35,679 bases of DNA from CADCVT01 sp036389485 (GTDB lineage: Bacteria > Actinomycetota > Thermoleophilia > Solirubrobacterales > Solirubrobacteraceae), in assembly GCA_036389485.1 (NCBI GenBank), contig DASVPR010000052.1, positions 1-35,679 on the forward strand. The letters are read 5' to 3'. Under the pieces are notes generated by a model, which saw only the letters and a list, made by a program, of their open reading frames with translations, ran no database searches and was not told where the DNA came from. A program made the translations under genes and the position numbers. Positions 14,586 to 21,261 of the stretch are shown here, one piece after another; position 1 is the first letter of the stretch, and every line of letters begins with the position of its first letter.

Positions 14586-15520
14586 TCCACCTTCTCCCCT
14601 CTCGCGGCGGCCGCGATGTTGAGGACGTACCGGGCGCGGACCGGCTTGCCGCGCTTCCGGATCGTCGCCACGCGGACGACGTTGCGGCCCGGCTTGAGGA
14701 CGCCCGGCGCGATGCGGACTCGGAACGGCCGCGTCCGGGAGGTGACCGGCGCGCCGGCGGCGACGCGGTAGGTGACGCGGCCCCACCGACGGCCCATCAG
14801 CACCTGGACGCGGCCGATCCGCAGGCCGGTGACGAGCACGAGCCGCTGCTGGCCGATCGCCCCGTAGATGCGGAGGATGAGCTTCGCCTGGACGCGGCCG
14901 CTGATGCGGTGGTACTTGATGAGCACCGGGTGCTTGCGGCGGCCGCCCTTCGTCTTCGCGAAGGAGATCGTGGTGCAGGTCGCCGGCGGCGGCGGCGAGG
15001 CGGACGGCGCGCGCTCCTCGACCGCGGGCGGCGCGGTGGTCTCACCGCCGCCCCGGCCTTCCGCGGTCTCCGCCGCGAACGCGAACTCGTGGACGGCGTG
15101 CCGGCCGGCGATCTCGTCGTCCTCGCCGGCGACCTCGACGGCGAGGCCGTACCGGCGCGCGGCGCCCTGCGGCCACGGCTCCTCGTCGGCGACCGTGCCG
15201 AAGCGGTCGAGGGTGCCGCTCCACAACAGCGTCGGGTCGTCGCAACCGCGCGTGATCGAGGCGCGCAGGAGCGGGGCCAGGTCGCCGTCCTCCTCGCGGC
15301 CGCTGATGGTCGCGCGGGCGTCGCCCGGGCCTTCGTTCCTGAGCGTCACGCACCGCTCGGCGCGATCGCCGTGGCGCAGGCCCTCGAGCGCGAAGATGGG
15401 CTCGCCGGCGTCGATGGTGAGGCCGGGCGCGGGCGTGTCGGTCGCCCGCAGCGCGCGGTCGGCGGCGAAGGCCGCCGAGGTGAGCGAGGCGCCGGCGGCG
15501 ACGATCGCGAGCGCCTTCAT
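14570..15520 (-). CDS. Second TasA/camelysin-related secreted protein with basic C-terminal domain
   Basis: A 316-residue protein. ATG 15520 overlaps the signal peptidase stop as ATGA. A signal peptide KALAIVAAGASLTSAAFAA leads into a domain related to the operon's TasA-like protein: ERCVTLRNEG...LAPLLRASITRG (55-92) lines up with SRCIKVTYTA...LAPFLRMKITRG. A Pro/Ala/Glu-rich linker with several prolines follows (about 165-190). The C-terminal domain is very basic and strand-rich (TKGGRRKHPVLIKYH...GVLKPGRNVVRVATIRKRGKPVRARYVLNI), a beta-sandwich-like style seen at the ends of actinobacterial surface proteins. The basic domain could bind anionic wall polymers. Fibre or matrix function is inferred from the family and the operon, not shown. 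Confidence 0.7.
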   Translation of the reverse strand: MKALAIVAAGASLTSAAFAADRALRATDTPAPGLTIDAGEPIFALEGLRHGDRAERCVTLRNEGPGDARATISGREEDGDLAPLLRASITRGCDDPTLLWSGTLDRFGTVADEEPWPQGAARRYGLAVEVAGEDDEIAGRHAVHEFAFAAETAEGRGGGETTAPPAVEERAPSASPPPPATCTTISFAKTKGGRRKHPVLIKYHRISGRVQAKLILRIYGAIGQQRLVLVTGLRIGRVQVLMGRRWGRVTYRVAAGAPVTSRTRPFRVRIAPGVLKPGRNVVRVATIRKRGKPVRARYVLNIAAAARGEKVECRIG

Positions 15521-16035
15521 GACCAGATCCTCCGGAGCGCAAGCGCGGCGAGGAGGAACCCGCTCACCGCCGCGATGACCGCGAGCGCGACCCCCGCGAG
15601 CGCCGACACCGCGCGGCCCGCCTCCGGGATCCGCACGCCGACGTACCGGCCGAGGCGCCCGTCGCGCGGCACCGACCACCGCTCGGAGGCGTTGTTCGCG
15701 TCGCCGCGCGTCGTGAACGCGAGCCGATCGCGGTCGGCCCGGATGCGCTGCACGCGATGCAGCACGACCGCGTGGCGATCCGGGTCGTCGAACGCGACGA
15801 CGTCGCCGACCTTCGCGTCCGAAGCCGCGATCCGGTCGAGCCACAGGACGTCGCCGGCCCGCAGCGTCGGCGCCATGGAGTCGGACAGCTCGACGTGCGG
15901 CGCGACGCCGAGAGCCGCGCCGCCGGCGACGACGATGACGCCGGCGATCAGCGCCGCGAGCAGCGCGCCCGAGAGCGCGGAGCCGGTGGCCCGCAAGCGA
16001 GAGGACCGAGGGAGTGTGAGCGTGTGTGTGGTCAT
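15517..16035 (-). CDS. SipW-type signal peptidase I (Ser/His, S26B)
   Basis: A 172-residue protein. After one membrane segment (about 19-43) comes VELSDSMAPTLRAGDVLWL with nucleophile Ser53, then VLHRVQRI with His93 in the place of the Lys of ordinary bacterial signal peptidases, then TRGDANN with Asp112. A C-terminal membrane segment lies at about 140-166. Ser/His type and two-span layout are those of SipW and eukaryotic-like signal peptidases. In Bacillus SipW processes TasA and TapA of the biofilm matrix. Here it lies directly between a TasA-like gene and two further secreted proteins, which are its likely substrates. The ATG at 16035 follows a strong hairpin and shows no clear ribosome binding site. 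Confidence 0.87.
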   Translation of the reverse strand: MTTHTLTLPRSSRLRATGSALSGALLAALIAGVIVVAGGAALGVAPHVELSDSMAPTLRAGDVLWLDRIAASDAKVGDVVAFDDPDRHAVVLHRVQRIRADRDRLAFTTRGDANNASERWSVPRDGRLGRYVGVRIPEAGRAVSALAGVALAVIAAVSGFLLAALALRRIWS

Positions 16036-16051
16036 GGTGTGAAGGGGGAGG

Positions 16052-16088
16052 CCCCGCCGGGCGCGCAGGGGCGGCGCGCCCGGCGGGG
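16052..16088 (-). terminator. Perfect 15-bp GC hairpin between TasA-like and signal peptidase genes
   Basis: The arm at 16052-16066 is the exact reverse complement of 16074-16088, with a 7-nt loop. Read in the operon direction it begins 29 nt after the TasA-like stop and ends 16 nt before the peptidase start. No U-tract follows (the next bases are cctcccccttc), so it is not a simple intrinsic terminator. It could be a partial terminator or an RNA 3'-end stabiliser giving more structural protein than peptidase, or it could mask the peptidase start. Confidence 0.7.
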
Positions 16089-16117
16089 TTCGTCGCGGAG
16101 TCGGAGAGGGGCCTCCG

Positions 16118-16711
16118 CTACGAGTTGTTGCGGGCTTCGAAGACGAGCTCGTGGGTCCCGGTGAGGCCCTGGGCGTCGTCGCTGTCGGCGAGCTCGACGT
16201 CGATCCGGTATACGGCGGACTCGCCGTCGGTCCAGTTGACGTCCACGTCCTGGAGGCCGGCCGCCCACGACGCGGGGAGGTTGGTCAGCGCGCCGTCGAA
16301 CATCGGGATCCCGGAGGACGGCGTGAACCCGGTGCACGCGCCGCCGGCCGGCGGGGTGCCGGGGAAGTTGCCGCGGGTGATCTTCATCCGCAGGAACGGC
16401 GCGAGGCCGCCGGTCGTGGTGCCGTGGATCTTGAGCGTCGAGGCGAGCCCGCCCTTCGCGGTGTACGTGACCTTGATGCACCGGCTCGCGACCGGCCCGG
16501 GCTTGACGCCCTGCAGGTCGAAGAGCGCGGTCGAGCGATCCACGCTGCCGGACAGCGCGATCTGGCCGGCCTCGAACGTGTTGCCGGAGTTGCGGAGCGT
16601 GCTCGTGAACGCCGACTGGACGACGGCGGCGACGCCCGCGAGCAGCAGCCCGACCAGGGCGACGGACGCGAGCAGCTTCGAGCGAACGGACGGGGGACGA
16701 CGGACGCGCAT
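16118..16711 (-). CDS. TasA/camelysin-like secreted fibre-type protein
   Basis: A 197-residue protein. ATG 16711 has AAGGAG 9 nt upstream, the clearest ribosome site of the operon. A basic N-terminus and hydrophobic segment (KLLASVALVGLLLAGVAAVV, 12-31) run into SAFTSTLRNSGNTFEAGQIALS, the form typical of SipW-processed proteins (Ala-Phe-x-x-x...G-N-T-F-x-A-G). The mature domain is beta-rich: RCIKVTYTAKGGLASTLKIHG and LAPFLRMKITRGNF, with two cysteines, ending DVELADSDDAQGLTGTHELVFEARNNS. TasA-type proteins assemble into extracellular fibres. Here the first gene of the operon encodes the likely major subunit and the second its peptidase. A fibre function in this organism is inferred. Confidence 0.8.
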   Translation of the reverse strand: MRVRRPPSVRSKLLASVALVGLLLAGVAAVVQSAFTSTLRNSGNTFEAGQIALSGSVDRSTALFDLQGVKPGPVASRCIKVTYTAKGGLASTLKIHGTTTGGLAPFLRMKITRGNFPGTPPAGGACTGFTPSSGIPMFDGALTNLPASWAAGLQDVDVNWTDGESAVYRIDVELADSDDAQGLTGTHELVFEARNNS

Positions 16712-16751
16712 GGCGACGGGCTCCTTGGAGGAGGGGACGGGGAGGAGAGGA

Positions 16752-16785
16752 GCCGGCGGCGGGGAACGCCTTCGCCGCCGCCGGC
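16752..16785 (-). promoter_or_regulatory. Hairpin upstream of the TasA-like operon
   Basis: GCCGGCGGCG at 16752-16761 pairs exactly with CGCCGCCGGC at 16776-16785 (14-nt loop), ending about 40 nt before the ATG at 16711. If the transcript starts upstream it would fold in the 5' leader. The whole 16712-16901 gap (190 nt) holds this hairpin, the ribosome site and the hairpin at 16842-16858. I see no convincing -10/-35 pair. Confidence 0.4.
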
Positions 16786-16841
16786 GACGAGCACTCAACC
16801 AACCGGCGTGCGCGCTGCAAACCGGACGGATGTCCACCGAC

Positions 16842-16858
16842 TTCGGCGGCGCGCCGAA
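16842..16858. terminator. Short perfect hairpin after the DUF2804 gene
   Basis: TTCGGCG-GCG-CGCCGAA, a 7-bp stem with a 3-nt loop, lies about 44 nt beyond the DUF2804 stop in that gene's direction. It has no T-run, only attt-type bases on one side (aaat at 16857-16860). It is a possible weak terminator separating the gene from the TasA-like operon. Confidence 0.35.
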
Positions 16859-16901
16859 ATCGATGCGCCGCGCGGAAGCGGCTGGACGCGTGTCCGAGGC
16901 G

Positions 16902-17738
16902 CTACCAGCGCGCGGTGTGGCGCTCCATGACCCCGCGGCCCTCGGCGAGCTCGAGCCCGCCCTCCAAAGTCCCCGCGAACGTCCCGAACGGCTGGAGGTA
17001 GTCGCTCTTGAACACGACGAGGTCGTCGATCCGCGAGCGGGTCGCCTCCGCCGTGAACTGAAGCGCGGAGCCATCCGCGAACGAGACCGTGTCGAGGGAC
17101 GCCCCGAAGGACACGGGCCGCGCCTCGACGGGCGCGCCGGCGACCCAGATCGTCCGCTCGCTGGCCGCCTCCGCGTCGTGCACACCGGCCACGAGGTTCC
17201 ACGCGACCGCCCGGCCGTCGACCAGCCGCCCGACGCCCGCCGACCACTCCCACGCGGTCTCGCGCGCGTGGTAGCCCGCGCTCTCGTCGACGCACCCGAG
17301 CTCGTCGACCGCGATCTCCTCGCCGTCGAGCACCACCCGGCCGTGCACCCGCACGCCGCCGCGCTTGCGGGTCCAGATCCACGAAGGCCCGTGGGGCGAA
17401 GCGGTCTCGACCGGCACCCCGGCCTCGACCACCAGGTCGGCGGACACGGTGCCGTCCCGGATCACCACCGCGCCGCCCGGCATCGAGACGAACCGCCGCG
17501 GCCGGGCCAGACGCGTCCGCTCGCGCAGCGCCTGGCGCTGCCGGTCCCACACCGCCCAGAACGTCTGCGGCAGCACGCCGACCCAGACGACGCCCGCGCA
17601 CAGCATCAACCGCTCCCCGTACACCCCGACGTACCGCCACCGCTTCAGCGGCCGGCCTGCCGAGACGAGCGGCATCCGGGCGGGCGGCACGACGATCTCC
17701 GGCGGGCGGTCCGCGCCGCTGCCACGGTATGGGAGCAC
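16902..17738 (-). CDS. DUF2804 family protein
   Basis: A 278-residue protein from the GTG at 17738. The family opening is visible at about 30-70: GRPLKRWRYVGVYGERLMLCAGVVWVG, followed by QTFWAVWDRQRQ. Later parts typical of this family are WIWTRKRGGVRVHG, WEWSAGVGRLVDGRAVAWNLVAGVHD and the C-terminal FKSDYLQPFGTFAGTLEGG.ELAEGRGVMERHTARW. DUF2804 proteins are predicted to have a lipocalin/AttH-like beta-barrel fold and have no established reaction. No signal peptide is seen. It is divergent from the nitrilase gene with only 23 nt between the two starts, so the promoters must overlap. A start at an internal Met (residue 22, MPLVSAG) is also possible. Confidence 0.75.
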   Translation of the reverse strand: MLPYRGSGADRPPEIVVPPARMPLVSAGRPLKRWRYVGVYGERLMLCAGVVWVGVLPQTFWAVWDRQRQALRERTRLARPRRFVSMPGGAVVIRDGTVSADLVVEAGVPVETASPHGPSWIWTRKRGGVRVHGRVVLDGEEIAVDELGCVDESAGYHARETAWEWSAGVGRLVDGRAVAWNLVAGVHDAEAASERTIWVAGAPVEARPVSFGASLDTVSFADGSALQFTAEATRSRIDDLVVFKSDYLQPFGTFAGTLEGGLELAEGRGVMERHTARW

Positions 17739-17748
17739 CGCTGGACGG

Positions 17749-17754
17749 TACCGT
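17749..17754 (+). promoter_or_regulatory. Putative -10 box of the nitrilase-family gene
   Basis: TACCGT fits TANNNT and ends 7 nt before the GTG at 17762, a leaderless arrangement. It lies in the 23-nt gap to the divergent DUF2804 gene. Confidence 0.3.
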
Positions 17755-17761
17755 TCGCGCC

Positions 17762-18568
17762 GTGCGCGCAGCCGCCGTGCAGATGACGTCCACCGGCGAC
17801 CTCGACCGCAACCTCGAGACGGCCGACCGCCTCACGCGCGCGGCCGCCCGCGACGGGGCGACCCTCGTCGTCCTGCCCGAGAAGTGGCCCGCGCTCGGCG
17901 TGCCGGAGGTCGTCGCGAGCGGGGCGCAGGACCTCGACGACGGCCCGGCGATCGTCTGGGCGAAGCGGACCGCCAAGGAGCTGGGGATCGACCTGATCGC
18001 CGGCTCCGTCGCGCTCCGGAGCGGCGAGCGGCTGAGGAACACGGCGATCCACGCCGGCCCCGACGGCGAGATCCACGCGACCTACACGAAGATGCACCTC
18101 TTCGACGTCGAGGTCGGCGGCCGCACCTACCGCGAGTCGGAGCACGAGGACGCGGGCGACGAGGTGGTCGTGACGACCCTCGCCGACGGGACGCGGGTGG
18201 GGCTGAGCATCTGCTACGACCTGCGGTTCCCTGCGCTCTTCGAGGAGTTGGGTCAGCGAGGGGCGACGGTGATGGCGCTGCCGAGCGCGTTCACGCTGAA
18301 GACCACGACCGACCACTGGGAGATCCTCGTCAGGGCGCGCGCGATCGAGCAGCAGGCGTTCGTCGTCGCCGCCAACCAGGTCGGCGAGCACCCCGGCGGC
18401 ATGCGGAGCGGCGGCCGCAGCATGATCGTCGACGCGTGGGGCGTGATCCTGGCCGAGGCCCCGGAGGGCGAAGGGATCGCGATCGCGGAGATCGACTCGC
18501 AGCAGCAGCGGCGCGTCCGCGCGGAGGTGCCGGCGCTGCGGCATCGAAGGGTGCGCGCGGAGTGGTGA
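17762..18568 (+). CDS. Nitrilase-superfamily amidohydrolase, Nit1 / deaminated glutathione amidase-like
   Basis: A 268-residue protein from the GTG at 17762 (RAAAVQMTSTGDLDRNL), the usual length of carbon-nitrogen hydrolases. The full catalytic triad is visible: Glu40 in VVLPEKW, Lys110 in YTKMHLFDV and Cys151 in SICYDLRFPALF. KMHLFDVE and YDLRFPALF are the local sequences of the Nit1/NitA branch, which removes the amide of deaminated glutathione or related omega-amides as a repair reaction. The actual substrate here is inferred; organisms of this group may lack glutathione, so another omega-amide is possible. It is cytoplasmic. It is coupled by GTGA to the TetR gene downstream. Confidence 0.85.
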   Translation: MRAAAVQMTSTGDLDRNLETADRLTRAAARDGATLVVLPEKWPALGVPEVVASGAQDLDDGPAIVWAKRTAKELGIDLIAGSVALRSGERLRNTAIHAGPDGEIHATYTKMHLFDVEVGGRTYRESEHEDAGDEVVVTTLADGTRVGLSICYDLRFPALFEELGQRGATVMALPSAFTLKTTTDHWEILVRARAIEQQAFVVAANQVGEHPGGMRSGGRSMIVDAWGVILAEAPEGEGIAIAEIDSQQQRRVRAEVPALRHRRVRAEW

Positions 18569-19170
18569 GAGCCGTCGACAAGCGCCGCCTGATCCTCGAC
18601 GCCGCGGTCCGCGTGTTCGCGAGGCAGGGCTTCCACACCGCCCGCGTGTCGGACATCGCCGACGAGGCCGGCGTCGCCTACGGCCTCGTGTACCACTACT
18701 TCGGCTCCAAGGACGAGGTGCTCGACACGCTCTTCCTCGAGCGCTGGAACCTCCTGCTCGAGGCGATCCGCGAGGTCGACGGCCGCGACGTCCCGCAGCG
18801 CGAGAAGCTCCTGGCGATCACGAGCTTCATCGTCGACTCGTACCGCCACGACCCCGACGTGATGAAGGTGATCATCGTCGAGGTCACGCGCGCCGCGAAC
18901 ACGTTCGGCCGCAAGCACCTCGACAAGATCCGCGAGGCGTACGCGCTGATCGCCGACATCGTCGAGAAGGGGCAGTCGGACGGCGCCTTCCGCGACGGGA
19001 TCACCCCCAACTTCGCGGCCATGGCGTTCTACGGCGCGATCGAGCAGGTCCTCACCGGGTGGATCCTCGGCTTCCTCCCCGAGGGCGAGCCCGAGTTCGA
19101 GGAGGCCAAGGCGTTCGTCGTCGAGACGATCTGCAGCGGGCTCGAGGCGCCCGCCGCCACCCCGATCTGA
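18565..19170 (+). CDS. TetR-family transcriptional regulator
   Basis: A 201-residue protein from the GTG at 18565, overlapping the nitrilase stop as GTGA. The N-terminal TetR HTH is KRRLILDAAVRVFARQGFHTARVSDIADEAGVAYGLVYHYFGSKDEVLD. The C-terminal ligand domain (FIVDSYRHDPDVMKVIIVEVTRA...FAAMAFYGAIEQVLTGWILGFLPEGE) resembles FadR/AcrR-like fatty-acid-type regulators. Ligand and targets are unknown. The palindrome at 1270-1285 in front of fatty-acid genes is one site worth testing, though it is 17 kb away. Confidence 0.9.
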   Translation: MRAVDKRRLILDAAVRVFARQGFHTARVSDIADEAGVAYGLVYHYFGSKDEVLDTLFLERWNLLLEAIREVDGRDVPQREKLLAITSFIVDSYRHDPDVMKVIIVEVTRAANTFGRKHLDKIREAYALIADIVEKGQSDGAFRDGITPNFAAMAFYGAIEQVLTGWILGFLPEGEPEFEEAKAFVVETICSGLEAPAATPI

Positions 19171-19176
19171 TTAAGT
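19171..19176 (+). promoter_or_regulatory. Possible -10 region of the small membrane-protein cassette
   Basis: TTAAGT, directly after the TetR stop and 10 nt before the GTG at 19187, is the only AT-rich point in the 16-nt gap. It is a weak match. Confidence 0.2.
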
Positions 19177-19186
19177 CCCGCGCGCC

Positions 19187-19321
19187 GTGGACAACGATCT
19201 CGTCAAGCGCCTCGCCTGGTCCGGCCTGCTCGCCGGCTTCGGCGCGATCGCCAGCATGGTGGTGACCCGCGCGGCGGCGGTGGTTTACCGGCGCATGTTC
19301 GGGGAAGACCCGCCCGAGTGA
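19187..19321 (+). CDS. 44-residue membrane miniprotein (DUF4235-like)
   Basis: It starts with GTG at 19187 (VDNDLVKRLAWSGLLAG) and ends GEDPPE. One hydrophobic segment (LLAGFGAIASMVV, about 14-26) is followed by TRAAAVVYRRMFGEDPPE, which resembles the end of DUF4235 proteins (a small transmembrane family with a ...WR..TGEEPP tail). It is the first gene of a four-gene chain joined by GTGA/TGATG overlaps with the next membrane proteins, the best evidence that it is real. Function unknown. Confidence 0.6.
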   Translation: MDNDLVKRLAWSGLLAGFGAIASMVVTRAAAVVYRRMFGEDPPE

Positions 19322-19503
19322 GCGCCGAGACCGACACGCCCACGCCCACGGTCCCGCACGGTGAGCAGACCGCGGCGCACCCCCCCGGGACGCCCATGCC
19401 CGAGGGCGGCATCCCGGCGACCGAGAAGCCCGAGGTGCTCGTCGGCGCGGCGTTCGCGGGCGGCCTCGCGTTCGCGCTGCTGTTGAGGAAGATCGCGGGC
19501 TGA
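19318..19503 (+). CDS. 61-residue single-span membrane protein
   Basis: GTG 19318 overlaps the previous stop (GTGA), and the stop overlaps the next ATG (TGATG). The N-terminal half is polar and Pro/Thr-rich (TPTPTVPHGEQ...PPGTPMPEGG). The end is one membrane helix VLVGAAFAGGLAFALLLRKIAG. I recognise no family. The gene order with a DUF4235-like, a holin-like and a DUF3618 protein suggests an envelope-associated assembly. Confidence 0.6.
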   Translation: MSAETDTPTPTVPHGEQTAAHPPGTPMPEGGIPATEKPEVLVGAAFAGGLAFALLLRKIAG

Positions 19504-19916
19504 TGGCCTACTCGCCGGACACCGACCAGGACCACTCGGAGGCCCAGAAGATCGGGCACACGGTCACGGAGATCTCCGAGAAGGCGTCGCTCCTCGTGCG
19601 CGAGGAGATCGAGCTCGCCAAGGCGGAGGTCAGCCAGAAGGTCAAGACGCTCAGCAGGGGCGCGGCCGTCGCGGCGATCGCCGGCGTCTTCGCCGTCCTC
19701 GGCCTGATCTTCCTGCTCCACACGCTGTCCTGGTTCATCTTCTACCTCTTCTTCGACGACGTGTTCTGGGGCTTTTTGGTCACGACCGGGCTGCTGTTCC
19801 TCTTCGCCGGGATCGCCGCGATGCTCGGCATCCGCTGGATCAAGAAGGGGAGCCCGCCGACCCCGGAGATGGCGATCGACGAGGCGAAGCGCATCAAGGA
19901 GACGGTCAGCTCGTGA
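19503..19916 (+). CDS. Phage-holin-like membrane protein (Phage_holin_3_6 / Act_Hol-E type)
   Basis: A 137-residue protein from the ATG at 19503. An N-terminal amphipathic stretch (EISEKASLLVREEIELAKAEVSQKVKTLSRG) precedes two membrane helices (AAVAAIAGVFAVLGLIFLLHTLSWFIFYLF and FLVTTGLLFLFAGIAAMLGIRWI) and a short charged tail. Chromosomal actinobacterial members of this family are not lysis proteins; they usually sit beside DUF3618 genes, as here, and have no proven role. The gene is joined to its neighbours by overlaps at both ends. Confidence 0.8.
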   Translation: MAYSPDTDQDHSEAQKIGHTVTEISEKASLLVREEIELAKAEVSQKVKTLSRGAAVAAIAGVFAVLGLIFLLHTLSWFIFYLFFDDVFWGFLVTTGLLFLFAGIAAMLGIRWIKKGSPPTPEMAIDEAKRIKETVSS

Positions 19917-20146
19917 GCGGCACCCAGCAGCGCTCGCCGGAGGAGATCCGGCGCGACATCGAGCAGCACCGCCGCGAGCTGGGCGACGCGGTCAGCCGCC
20001 TGCGCGGCGACATCCAGCGCGCGACCGACTGGCGCGCGCAGATCGTCAAGAACCAGCAGAAGGTGCTGATCGGGGCCGCCGTCGCCGGCTTCGTCATCGG
20101 CGGCGGGATCGCCGTGATCCCGCGCCTGTTCGGCCGCAAGAAGTAG
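19913..20146 (+). CDS. DUF3618 family small membrane protein
   Basis: A 77-residue protein; GTG 19913 overlaps the previous stop as GTGA. The DUF3618 signature RSPEEIRRDIEQHRRELGDAVSRLRGDIQ opens the protein, followed by one membrane helix (VLIGAAVAGFVIGGGIAVI) and a basic tail GRKK. It commonly follows a holin-like gene in actinobacteria. Function unknown. Its stop abuts the stop of the convergent transporter gene with no spacing. Confidence 0.85.
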   Translation: MSGTQQRSPEEIRRDIEQHRRELGDAVSRLRGDIQRATDWRAQIVKNQQKVLIGAAVAGFVIGGGIAVIPRLFGRKK

Positions 20147-21226
20147 TCAGGTGGTGGTGGTCGCCGCGCGCGCGGCCATGGCCCGCTCGCGCTCCTCGGC
20201 GCGCCACGCCCACCACTCGCGGATGAGGATCTGGATCGACGCCGCGACCGGGATCGCGACGAGCGCCCCGAGCACGCCGAGCAGCGCGCTGCCGAACAGC
20301 ACCGCGACGAGCACGACGAACGGCTGCACGTCGACCGTGCGCTTCTGGATCTGCGGCTGGACGAGGTTGTTCTCGATCTGCTGGTAGACGATCGCCCAGA
20401 CCGTCCAGACGATCGTGTCGGTCGGAAAGTCGTTGAACAGGGTCACGATCCCGATCAGGATCGCCGCGATCGTCGCGCCGATGAGCGGGATGAGGGACAT
20501 GAACCCGGCGAGCACGGCGAGCGGGCCCGCGAACGGCACGCCGAGGATCGTGAGCACGATGAACGTCAGCGTCCCCGCGATCAGCGCGATGGTGAACGCG
20601 CCCGCGACGTAGCCGGCGACCGCGGACGCGATCCGCGTCATGACCCGATCCAGGCGCTCGGCCCGGTCCGGCGCCATCAACGCCAGCAATCCCCGCCGCC
20701 AGCGCGGCCCGCTGCCGAGCATGAACGCGGTCAGGACGAGGATCGTCACCGCCGCGAAGATCGAGTTGACCAGCCCGATCCCGATGTCGCCGAGAATCCC
20801 TGCCGCGTCGCCCACGCGGCCGGGCAGCTTCGCGGCCTCCTCCTGGATGCGGCCGGTGATGTCGTAGTCCTCGTCGATCTCCCGCAGCCGCTCGTTCTCC
20901 TCGACGAACTCGCGCAGGTCGGCGGCGTAGCCGGGCACGTCGCGCGCGAGGTCGTCGACCTGCGTGACGATCGGCGGCACGATGATCAGCGCCAGCAGGA
21001 TCGGGATCGCGAGCAGCCCGAGGTAGACGATCGCGATCGCGAAGCCGCGCCGCATCCTCCGCTCGAGCATGTTCACCGGCGTCGCCAGCGCGAGCGCGAG
21101 GAAGCCGGCGATCAGGACCCAGCCGATCGGCTGGCGCAGCAGGTAGATCAGGTACAGCGCGAGGACGACCCCGACCACGACCAGGACGGCCTGCAGCACG
21201 AGGCGTGGGGTCGAGACGTTGCGCAC
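20147..21226 (-). CDS. AI-2E family (UPF0118) membrane transporter
   Basis: A 359-residue protein from the GTG at 21226. About eight membrane segments surround a soluble coil (IVTQVDDLARDVPGYAADLREFVEENERLREI) in the pattern of this family. The landmarks GVPFAGPLAVLAGFMSLIPLIGATIAAI and the conserved YQQIENNLVQPQIQKRTVDVQPFVVLVAVLFGSALLGVLGALVAIPVAASI are both present. Members export small molecules or ions (AI-2, Na+/H+); the cargo here is unknown. It lies 35 nt downstream of degV on the same strand and is probably cotranscribed with it. Confidence 0.9.
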   Translation of the reverse strand: MRNVSTPRLVLQAVLVVVGVVLALYLIYLLRQPIGWVLIAGFLALALATPVNMLERRMRRGFAIAIVYLGLLAIPILLALIIVPPIVTQVDDLARDVPGYAADLREFVEENERLREIDEDYDITGRIQEEAAKLPGRVGDAAGILGDIGIGLVNSIFAAVTILVLTAFMLGSGPRWRRGLLALMAPDRAERLDRVMTRIASAVAGYVAGAFTIALIAGTLTFIVLTILGVPFAGPLAVLAGFMSLIPLIGATIAAILIGIVTLFNDFPTDTIVWTVWAIVYQQIENNLVQPQIQKRTVDVQPFVVLVAVLFGSALLGVLGALVAIPVAASIQILIREWWAWRAEERERAMAARAATTTT

Positions 21227-21261
21227 GCCCCGTGGACTCTGAAGCCCGGGGCGGACGGTTC

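Noticed and set aside
14586..14786. N-terminal extension of the Ig-like protein to 14786
   Set aside because: The extra text is Arg/Pro-rich and lies wholly within the neighbouring gene; the ATG at 14585 has a ribosome site directly upstream.
19503..19916. Holin-like gene as evidence of a prophage
   Set aside because: No other phage gene is present, and this family next to DUF3618 is an ordinary chromosomal pairing in actinobacteria.
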